This document shows, in pieces, positions 28,201 to 40,200 of a stretch of DNA of 64,000 nt. Source of the stretch: Panopea generosa (lineage: Eukaryota > Mollusca > Bivalvia > Adapedonta > Hiatellidae); the NCBI GenBank assembly GCA_029582155.1, contig CM055901.1:38306616-38370615 (forward strand), given 5' to 3'. The notes below the pieces were generated by a model. The model saw nothing but the letters and a program-made list of their open reading frames with translations, searched no databases and was not told the origin of the DNA. Position 1 is the stretch's first letter. Each line of letters opens with the position of its first letter. Both the position numbers and the translations under genes were made by a program.

Positions 28201-31200
28201 TAACACGAAATGTAGATCAATGTCAATACCAGTTATTTGGAGGCGCAGTTAACACGAAGTGTAGATCAATGTCAATACCAGTTATTTGGAGGTGCAGTTA
28301 ACACGAAATGTAGATCAATGTCAATACCAGTTATTTGGAGGCGCAGTTAACACGAAGTGTAGATCAATGACAATAACAGTTGTTTGGAGGCGCGGTTAAC
28401 ACGAAGTGTAGATGAACGTCAATACCAGTTATTTGGAAGCGCAGTTAACACGAAGTGTAGGTCAACGTCGATACCAGTTATTTGGAGGCGCAGTTAACAC
28501 GAAGTGTAGATCAATGTCGATACCAGTTATTTGGAGGCGCAGTTAACACGGAGTGTAGATCAATGTCGGTACCAGTTATTTGGAGGCGAAGTTAACACGA
28601 AGTGTAGATCAATGTCAATACCAGTTATTTGGAAGCACAGTTAACACGAAGTGTAGGTCAATGTCAATACTAGTTATTTGGAGGCACAGTTAACACGAAG
28701 TGTAGATCAATGTCAATACCAGTTATTTGGAGGTGCAGTTAACACAAAGTGTAGATCAATGTCAATACCACTTATTTGGAGGCGAAGTTAACACGAAGTG
28801 TAGATCAATGTCAATACCAGTTATTTGGAGGCGCAGTTAACACGAAGAGTAGATCAATGTCAATACCAGTTATTTGGAGGCGCAGTTAACACGAAGAGTA
28901 GATCAATGTCAATACCAGTTATTTGGAGGTGCAGTTAACACGAAGTGTAGGTCAATGTCAATACCAGTTATTTGGAGGCACAGTTAACACGAAGTGTAGA
29001 TCAATGTCAATACCAGTTATTTGGAGGCACAGTTAACACGAAGTGTAGGTCAATGTCAATACCAGTTATTTGGAGGCACAGTTAACACGAAGTGTAGGTC
29101 AATGTCAATACCAGTTATTTTGAGGCACAGTTAACACGAAGTGTAGGTCAATGTCAATACCAGTTATTTGCAGGCGCAGTGAACACGAAGTGTAGGTCAA
29201 TGTCAATACCAGTTATTTTGAGGCACAGTTAACACGAAGTGTAGGTCAATGTCAATACCAGTTATTTGGAGGCACAGTTAACACGAAGTGTAGATCAATG
29301 TCAATACCAGTTATTTGGAGGCGCAGTGAACACGAAGTGTAGGTCAATGTCAATACCAGTTATTTGGAGGCACAGTTAACACGAAGTGTAGGTCAATGTC
29401 AATACCAGTTATTTGGAGGCACGGTTAACACGAAGTGTAGGTCAATGTCAATACCAGTTACTTGGAGGCGCAGTGAACACGAAGTGTAGGTCAATGTCAA
29501 TACCAGTTATTTGGAGGCACGGTTAACACGAAGTGTAGGTCAATGTCAATACCAGTTATTTGGAGGCACAGTTAACACGAAGTGTAGGTCAATGTCAATA
29601 CCAGTTATTTGGAGGCACGGTTAACACGAAGTGTAGGTCAATGTCAATACCAGTTATTTGGAGGCACAGTTAACACGAAGTGTAGGTCAATGTCAATACC
29701 AGTTATTTGGAGGCACAGTTAACACGAAGTGTAGGTCAATGTCAATACCAGTTATTTGGAGGCACGGTTAACACGAAGTGTAGGTCAATGTCAATACCAG
29801 TTATTTGGAGGCACAGTTAACACGAAGTGTAGGTCAATGTCAATACCAGTTATTTGGAGGCACGGTTAACACGAAGTGTAGGTCAATGTCAATACCAGTT
29901 ACTTGGAGGCACAGTTCGCACGAAGTGTAGGTCAATGTCAATACCAGTTATTTGGAGGCACAGTTAACAAGAAGTGTAGATCAATGTCAATACCAGTTAT
30001 TTGGAGGCACAGTTAACACGAAGTGTAGATCAATGTCAATACCAGTTATTTGGAGGCACAGTTCGCACGAAGTGTAGATCAATGTCAATACCAGTTATTT
30101 GGAGGCACAGTTAACACGAAGTGTAGATCAATGTCAATACCAGTTATTTTGAGGCACAGTTAACACGAAGTGTAGATCAATGTCAATACCAGTTATTTGG
30201 AGGCACAGTTAACACGAAGTGTAGATCAATGTCAATACCAGTTATTTGCAGGCGCAGTTAAATACTTATGTCTCTGGTGTTTATATTTTAATAGTTGATA
30301 TCTAAATGATACTTGTTTCATTCAACACCTTTTCAAATGGCATTATTAAATTCTCAATACTGTATGTTCTTGCGGAATGTACAAGTTGAAAACTAAGCAA
30401 TTCGAAAAGTTCTTATAAAAAGAATTGACTCAAAAACATAAAAAATATACCCGTTCTAGTATAATTTGCGGAACAGACACATATGACGCATTGGTGTTTT
30501 CGTTAATCAGACTGATAACAAACAAATGCCTTCTATAATTAGTACACGACGGTGAACGATCTTTATATAGCGTAATGCTACATTTATAAGGGACATTAAT
30601 AGCTTTGGTCTACATTCATTGACCTATCGATCATTGTTCGGACAATTATAGTTACTACAGATACTACAATAAAACTACATGTATCTAATATTTTGTGGGT
30701 GGACAATATATGACAACTTTTATGACCGTCGTCTGGAAACAAACAAAGAAGGGACTGCATAGGAATTGAACATACTGGCAACATTCATTTAGTCTTTCAT
30801 TAATATAAAAAAATTCAAATTTAATGTTTTTTCTTATTACGTCTATTTCAGCTTTTAAATTATAAGCATGTAAATCATTCTCCATATTACGTTATCAATC
30901 CTTGTGTAGTTATTGTTTCATGCCAACTCTATGATTTGGTTGCATTGGGACTGTTCGTTACAATTATGACGAGTGTACATACACTGGGACTGTTCGTTAC
31001 AATTGGGACAGTTCGTTACAATTATGACGAGTGTACATACACTGGGACTGTTCGTTACAATTGGGACTGTTTGTTACAATTATGACGAGTGTACATACAC
31101 TGGGACTGTTCGTTACAATTGGGACTGTTTGTTACAATTATGACGAGTGTACATACACTGGGACTGTTCGTTACAATTGGGACTGTTCGTTACAATTATG

Positions 31201-34200
31201 ACGAGTGTACATACACTGGGACTGTTCGTTACAATTGGGACAGTTTGTTACAATTATGACGAGTGTACATACACTGGGACTGTTCGTTACAATTGGGACT
31301 GTTTGTTACAATTATGACGAGTGTACATACACTGGGACTGTTCGTTACAATTGGGACTGTTCATTACAATTATGACGAGTGTACATACACTGGGACTGTT
31401 CGTTACAATTGGGACTGTTTGTTACAATTATGACGAGTGTACATACACTGGGACTGTTCGTTACAATTGGGACTGTTCGTTACAATTATGACGAGTGTAC
31501 ATACACTGGGACTGTTCGTTACAATTGGGACAGTTTGTTACAATTATGACGAGTGTACATACACTGGGACTGTTCGTTACAATTGGGACTGTTTGTTACA
31601 ATTATGACGAGTGTACATACACTGGGACTGTTCGTTACAATTGGGACTGTTCGTTACAATTATGACGAGTGTACATACACTGGGACTGTTCGTTACAATT
31701 GGGACTGTTCGTTACAATTATGACGAGTGTACATACACTGGGACTGTTCGTTACAATTGGGACTGTTTGTTACAATTATGACGAGTGTACATACACTGGG
31801 ACTGTTCGTTACAATTGGGACTGTTCGTTACAATTATGACGAGTGTACATACACTGGGACTGTTCGTTACAATTGGGACAGTTTGTTACAATTATGACGA
31901 GTGTACATACACTGGGACTGTTCGTTACAATTGGGACTGTTCGTTACAATTATGACGAGTGTATATACTTTTCCAGTTTATTCTGGCACTGGTTCTGTTT
32001 GTTTGTCTTGAACTTCGTGGTTAGGACTAGTGTATGTATTGTGCGATTCTGCCAAAACTATTACATAAGTAAGGTACATACGGTACGGAATTGTCTATAA
32101 AATACCCATCTTTTGCATACAGGAACTGTGTGATCTTTTAATTTCTGTTTTTATTCCTGTCTCATAGTAGCGCAATATTAGAAGAATAGTATTTATATTG
32201 AAATGCAAGAATGTCATCGTTGGAGAAGGTTAGGACTGGTACACGGAATGGTTTTATATAAACGTTCTGTATCCGATAAAAGTAATTGAATTCCATGTCC
32301 AGTATGCAAGACATAACATTGTTTTCAAGACAGTAAGTACTAGTAAGCAATGTCTATTTGTGGTGTTTCCGGTATAACTGCTTATTATCCAAATACGCTT
32401 TTAATGTGTAACACGATTATTTTACCGTAGGTAGCAGTAGTGACCAACACCCTGCTGATGTTCTTATCTACGGAGATCCAGCTGTAGACAGGGACATAAA
32501 CATCAAAGTTCAGACTCCTGGACAGATATATCATCTAAATCTACAAAAATTCGATAAGAAGTTACTTCATGAAGACTTTAAAGTACTCACTGTCTTCACG
32601 GATAATTCCGGGAAAACAGTTTTTAATGAAGATAGCTCACCAGTAAGTAACATTATTTCGAAGTGATATTTTTCTACGTATTTCATCTTAAACTATGAAT
32701 TAACGTACATGACTAATTATTCTTTGACAGTGAACAAATAGACTAAAGTCATAAGGGTCTAGAATGAGTGTCAAGTTAGTAAATAGTTTCCAGTTGGTAG
32801 TTGGGGATTCCAATAACCAACTACCGACCAGTTGCCAGTTGGGGATTCGGATTCGTTATTTTTATTACTATTTAATTTACATATTTTACTGTGTTTATAT
32901 GTTTAAAAAAATAATCAATAAAAAATGTATGTAAATTAATATAAAATCTGAATCCCCAACTGGCAGCTGGATGCTCGCGGCGAATTCCAAACGGAACATT
33001 TTGAATCGCCGTCTAGTGAGTATACTCGGTATATTGAAGAACCAACTGGCACTGGTGTTTTATTTATTATTATTAACATGCTTTTTTATTAAATTGATAT
33101 GTTAATATAATAAAACAGTGATTTAAAAAAAATCCGAATCCTCAACTGGCAGCTGGTAAGTAGTTGGCGATTCGCGGCGAATCCCAAACTGGATATTTGG
33201 AATCGCCGTCTCGTGAGTAAACTCGTTATATTGAAGAACCAACCCGGCACTGGTGTGTTATTTATTATCAGAAACTTTTCTTCTTTTTTTTATTGAATTG
33301 ATATGTTGAAATAATAAAACAGCGATTTTTAAAAAAAACTCCGAATCCTCAACTGGCAGCTGCTTCGTGAATAATATTATAAATACATTTAGTAGACTAT
33401 GGTGATATTATAAATACATTTAGTAGACTATGGTGATATTATAAATACATTTAGTAGACTATGGTGATATTTGGCGGTAATTGTATCTTCTACGAAATAA
33501 GGGGCCAATGTGTATAGTAGCGAGCAAACAATGAAACTGCCTGTCAGTTGGGGATTCGGATTTTTTTTAAAAATTTTAAATAGCTGTTTTATTTTTTTAA
33601 CATATCAGTTCAATAAAAAAACAAGTTTATGATAATAAGTAACACCAGTGCTGGTTTGGTTCTTCAATAAAACGAATATACTCACCAGACGGCGATTCAA
33701 AATGGCCAGTTGGGGATTCGTATTTTTTTCTCAAATCGATATTTGTTTTCAAAAACAAATCAATTCTATAGAAAAACAGTTTATATCAATAAATAAACAC
33801 CATTTCCGCGTTGTTCCTTCAATATCATCAGTGTATTCATCAGGAGGCGATTCAAAATTTCCAGTTGGAGATTCAGCCGCGAATCGCCAACTACCAACCA
33901 GTTGCCAGTTGGGGATTCGGATTTTTTTCTCAAATCGATATTTGTTTTCAAAAACGAATCAATTCTGTAGAAAAACAGTTTATAACAAAAAATAAACACC
34001 ATTTCCGCGTTGTTCCTTCAATATCATGAGTGTATTCATCAGGAGGCGATTCAATAATAATAAAAAAAGACACCAGAACCGCGTTGTTTCCACAGTATAA
34101 CGAGTATACTCACCAGACGGCGATGCAAAATGTCCAGTTGGGAATCCGTCGCGATTCGTCAACTACCAACCAGTTGCCAGTTTGGGATGCAGATTTTATA

Positions 34201-37200
34201 TTAATTTACATACATTTTTATTGAATATATTTTTAAACATATTAACACGAGTAAAATATGTAAATTAAATAGTAATTATAATAACGAATCCGAATCCCCA
34301 ACTGGCAGCTGGTCGGTAGTTGGTTATCCAACTGCGAACTACCTACTAACTTTACACTCTTGGATCTAGATGGTTGACGAGGAATATTCATACTGTACGT
34401 AATAGTGCCCATATAGTTAGCCCGGTACAATTGCAGTTTGATTTACAGCTCATTTACAGCCCTTATTACCGTCCTTGATGTTAAACAATCTTCATTTTTA
34501 AACAACCTATACTATTTTGTCCCGTCTATCCCGCTGATGATTTAAGTTTTTGTACAATATCACGATAGCTGAAATCTGAACAAGCACACATGTTTTGCAG
34601 TAAAAATATGGCGAATTTCAATCAAATATAGGAGGTTATGTGGGGGCGTACGCCGGGTTTTTCAAAGAGTAGATCCGCCATTGATACAGGTTTACACGTA
34701 GTAATAATTGTTTTATCTTAGAAAGAGTCCGAATGACGTCAAGCAGTATTTTAGTGCTGTCTATTTTTTAGAATGGGGATTTCGTTTCAAGTTTACCACT
34801 TCAAGTTAAATATCGATTTTGTCACGTTTTGATGGATTTGACATACCAAACCATTCGGATTTTATTTATAAATGATAATGAGATGCTTATTATTTTTTTA
34901 AGACATTTATAGTGGGTTTTTTTTTGTCCATATATATTCCCTTTAAATTTATTAAATAGTCTATACATTAAGTTGCTACACGAATTTTACTGTTGTTGAT
35001 TTGTTTGTTTTGCCATGATATTTAAAACAAGATTATGGTGTTAATGTGGGTAGTCTTTCATAACAATTTATACATATAAAGCAAATTAATATTTGTCCCT
35101 GCATATTTTCAGCATATATTGCACGAGAAAGCGAGCCAGCTCCATTTTTATCACGACATATTGTCTGGGACGCTGGTCAGTGTGAGGGCCAACAATGAAT
35201 CCGGCAGCGGAAACATGAAGCACTACGTGGTCAGTTCTCCCATACTACAGTGGTCTCTAGTGTAATACCACGGCATAAACAGCCGGCTTACATTCGGCTT
35301 ACATTTAATTGATAGAAACAGTTAACCATATTTTGGGGAATGTCAAAATATTCAACATTTTTGGTCGGAACTCAAAACTTTTTATCAACATAACATTTGA
35401 TCTTATAGTTGTTGTTACATTTGGTGTAAAAGGGAAAGGTTTACACAATGCACTTATCAATTTTATTATAATAAGTGGTAAATGCTTTATTTTCAGAAGC
35501 AAGTATATAAATACAACCCAACGTTTAAATGTTTTTAAAAACCTATTTGAATAAAAGAATTGAAATTGAAAAACACATCGCTCTTAACAAAGATAAGTTG
35601 CAAAATCATAACTGGAAATGGGCACCTTTTATTTCCTAATATGTTATGTTAGAAAAAATAAATATTTCAAATAAACGTTTAAAATATTTTAAAAAACCCA
35701 AGAATACAAACGTCAGTTGGTCGGATTTAATCATTTATTACACGTAAGAATACAAACGTCAATTGATTTGATTTAGACATTTATTACACGTAAGAATACA
35801 AACGTTAATCTGATTGAACAAATCCGTATTTATAACAGTTCGTCAAACTCCAAAACATGCTGCAGAAAAACAAAATTTAATGGAAGATGTTGAATACTGC
35901 AATAATATCATGAGTTATGAAGCGGCTATTTTTACATTATCGTACTTTATTTATAGTTTTGAAATTGTACGACAAAATGTTCTCAATACAGTACAACAGT
36001 CTGTTTAAACTGGTGCAGTATTGTATTGGCTGTGACATTTGAAAATAGCTTAAAAATAAGAAATTTTGTCAGGGATAGAAACACCAACAGTATTTGCAAA
36101 CATGTCTTCGTTGTTAACACAAATTTGGCAAAAATGTACAACTGACATATTTGATCAAGCCCTTTTATTTGATACAAAACTCACAAAATATGTTTGTTTT
36201 TTGTTCGGGAGATGTTGTTAATGCAATAATTTGACCTGGAGAATAACCCCGATCAATACGACTTTGACTTTGCAGTTTGTGACTGTGTTTTACTGTGTAT
36301 TTGGTGTTGTTTTAATGGTACAGCTCTGTTATGTTGCAGTGTGTGACTGTGTTTTACTGTGTATTTGGTGTTGTAGTAATGGTACAGCTCTGTTACATTG
36401 CAGTCTGTCACTGTGTTTTACTGTGTATTTGGTGTTGTAGTTATGGTACAGCTCTGTTACATTGCTGTGTGTCACTGTGTTTTACTGTGTATTTGGTGTT
36501 GTAGTAATGGTAGAGCTCTGTTACATTGCAGTGTGACACTGTGTTTTACTGTGTATTTGGTTTTGTAGTACTGGTACAGCTCTGTTATATTGCAGTGTGT
36601 TACTGTGTTTTACTGTGTATTTGGTGTTGTAGTAATGGAACGTACAGCTGATATATTGCAGTGTGTCACTGTGTTTTACTGTGTATTTGATGTTGTAGTA
36701 ATGGTACATCTCTGTTTCATTGCAGTGTGTCACTGTGTTTTACTGTGTATTTGGTGTTGTAGTAATGGAACGTACAGCTGATATATTGCAGTGTGTCACT
36801 GTGTTTGACTGTGTATTTGGTGTTGTAGTAATGGTACAACTCTGTTACATTGCAGTGTGTCACTGTGTTTTACTGTGTATTTGATGTTGTAGTAATGGTA
36901 CATCTCTGTTTCATTGCAGTGTGTCACTGTGTTTTACTGTGTATTTGGTGTTGTAGTAATGGAACGTACAGCTGATATATTGCAGTGTGTCACTGTGTTT
37001 GACTGTGTATTTGGTGTTGTAGTAATGGTACAACTCTGTTACATTGCAGTGTGTCACTGTGTTTTACTGTGTATTTGGTGTTGTAGTTATGGTAGAGCTC
37101 TGTTACATTGCAGTGTGTCACTGTGTTTTACTGTGTATTTGGTGTTGTAGTAATGGTACAACTCTGTTACATTGCTGTGTGTCACTGTGTTTTACTGTGT

Positions 37201-40200
37201 ATTTGGTGTTGTAGTTATGGTAGAGCTCTGTTACATTGCAGTGTGTCACTGTGTTTTACTGTGTATTTGGTGTTGTAGTTATGGTACAGCTCTGTAACAT
37301 TGCTGTGTGTCACTGTGTTTTACTGTGTATTTGGTTTTGTAGTACTGGTACAGCTCTGTTATATTGCAGTGTGTCACTGTGTTTTACTGTGTATTTTGTG
37401 TTGTAGTAATGGAACGTACAGCTGATATATTGCAGTGTGACACTGTGTTTTACTGTGTATTTGGTTTTGTAGTACTGGTACAGCTCTGTTATATTGCAGT
37501 GTGTCACTGTGTTTTACTGTGTATTTTGTGTTGTAGTAATGGAACGTACAGCTGATATATTGCAGTGTGTCACTGTGTTTTACTGTGTATTTGATGTTGT
37601 AGTGGTACAGCTCTGTTATATTGCAGTGTGTCACTGTGTTTTACTGTGCATTTAGTGTTGTAGTAATGGTACAGTTCTGTTAAATTGCAGGAAGGTATTA
37701 TCCAGGATGACGTCATAATAGCTCCACCTGTCGCACATAAACGCCACAAACGGTCGTTACACCAAACAAAACATACGGTTTGGCCGAAAAAGCCAGACGT
37801 TCATGATTTTATCGATGATGAATTGTTTGGTAAGTTCTTCTGACGATTGATTAAAAACATAGGGTCTAAATTTCCTTTTTATGCTCCGCCATTCGAAGAA
37901 TGTTGAAAGAGCATTATGTGTTATCCCTGTTTGTCCGTCCGACCGTCCGTCTGTGTCGAAGGTCAAATTGGTTTACTTATCAATAACGTGTTAAAGGCTC
38001 TTTATATTTAACAAATATTTGTGTTATATGTAGTTGTATAATTATAAAACACAAGTCAAGTTCGATAGTTGCCATCGTCTGTCAAATTGTACAGGAGTTA
38101 TGGCACATTTTCGATTTATTCTTTAGTAAAATTTACATACATATAGTATTATAGGGACACATTTTTAGTTTATAAGATGTACATATGTACGCATGTTAAT
38201 AATCGAACCCACCCCCTTTGAAAATATCAATATATTAGTTAGTTGGAGTTATTTTATCAAACGGTGCCATCAACACCTTCACATCATACACATTAATCAC
38301 TTAGATCTTTCTATGTAATAGCAAATTTAATTTATTTTTATTCAGAATGGTAACTGAAATGTTGTTTTGTTATTCTAGTAGCCGGATTTAATTTTATTGA
38401 TAAAATACTTCACTGTACGGAACATTACCCGTTTGTCTTTAACCCGTTTGATTTGCCATTGTCTTGCCCCAATAATAGATAAGGTCAATATATTTCTTAA
38501 TTTCAAATTTATTCCATACTCTTTAATAAGCTAGTTTATTTTACTACAACAGTATGTAAAACCTGAAATATTTACCCAAGTAATTGTTCCCCCCTTTTCC
38601 CTCTTTCACAAATAAGTTTTCAATGACATGTTACCATTATTCTTGTAAGCATATATATCTACTTATAATTTCTGGCACTGTTATGTCGTTTGGAATGGAA
38701 CATGACCTTCAGTAATCATTACCCAGTTGTATATAACTGCAATCACGTAATACATACTATAGTATAATATACTAACCTGAAATCGGAATAATTAATAGTG
38801 AAGTTGATAGTGTTGTCCGCTCACGCCAGAGGGTTCGGTCCCAGCTCGACCCGATGACTGTAAAATAACAACACTCAGTACTGGTTCTAACCAGGTAGCG
38901 GACTTTCAAGAGAGCCGGTTGAGCTTTCTTCGCAATCAAGCTAAAATAAGTTTACACAAAGTGAGCATAATGATTAAATTAAACAGTTTTAATGGAGATT
39001 GAAGAGAATCATGCTGAAGGGCTAAAGTGGTACGTGAACCATTGCTGTTTTGTTGTCTAATATTAAATGGATATTTTGTCATTATAAAAGTTCAAATAAA
39101 AAATAACAAATCAGGGTATAGGCATTTAAATAACTTACTTCACGTTGGCTGGATAATGTATCGAATCCTATTTAACCGTTAAAACATTTGAAAACTTCCA
39201 CTGCTGACTTACTTGTCTCATATCATGATCGAGCATACACTGTATAAGGTCTAGTTATGCAGTGTTTGGTATCGTAGTGTTAAAACATGTAACATTGACT
39301 ACAGTTATATACCTGACGTGTATATACCTGCCTGATGTGTATATACCTGACGTGTATATACCTGCCTGATGTGTAAATACCTGATGTGTATATACCTGAC
39401 GTATATATCTGTTTGATGTCGTAATTGAACTAACAACTATGACATGCTAATTGCTTTTCATCGTAATGAAAGTTTTATTATGGTCGTATGTTTTGTATGT
39501 GTCGCAAAAAATATTCACCTCCTGAACGCACTTTTGTTCTGTCTTTTATTAAGATATAACATAATTAGACATTTCCTGCAAATACATAATTCCAAAAGAA
39601 AATTCTGAAAAAAATACATTTGGAAAAAAACATTTAAGTTCATAAATCATTTTAAAACAAACCATGTTAAAACAACTGACAGCTTTCAAAAGCGTGTCAA
39701 CTTTATAAATGTATTAGACATATTTATTTTTTGCTCTGTATTGTATGGTTGGCAATAGTAATTATGTACAATGTATTTAAAAAAACTTGCTAGATCGTTC
39801 AGCATACGATCAGTTATTCATAATTAAAAGCGTGGTAGCGTTCGTCCCATTCTGTCTCTATTTATGGGAGGTTTCACGATTATAAACCTATTGACGTTAT
39901 CGCTCAAACAAATTGATGGAAGTGTGATCTTTATTATAATAGGGCTTTTTTGAAAGCCTGGCCTAATAACACACAATATAACAGGGATTTTGATCGGCTG
40001 ATATAAACTGAGTTCCGTTGAACATGCACTAATTTCTAAATAACTTTGGGGCTAGCTTCCCAAACATTACTATATGGACACATTTTTGCTATTACTCCAG
40101 TGCCACCAAGTGTTGACAACCTGAAGTTTCCAACATACTTCCATTTGAATAATTCGTCTGAAACAAGTGCCAGTTCCCGCTCAGTTCCATACACGTCACA

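Larger units (their letters stand above)
37976..40100. other. Intron 4, mostly unique
   Basis: Apart from the SINE-like element (38801-38950) and a small repeat (39311-39416), I see no gene or known element in this AT-rich intron. Confidence 0.5.

Noticed and set aside
16822-30260. Possible centromeric satellite
   Set aside because: Higher-order structure fits, but the array lies within a gene between two phase-compatible exons; nothing in the sequence shows centromere function.
33648-34224. Frames of 60-115 codons inside the foldback element
   Set aside because: They cover inverted and tandem subunits of the element, repeat internally and show no transposase motif.
36231-37634. Cysteine-rich frames (MQCVTVFYCVFGVVV type) resembling small membrane proteins
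   Set aside because: They are generated by the 64-bp minisatellite and are found on both strands.
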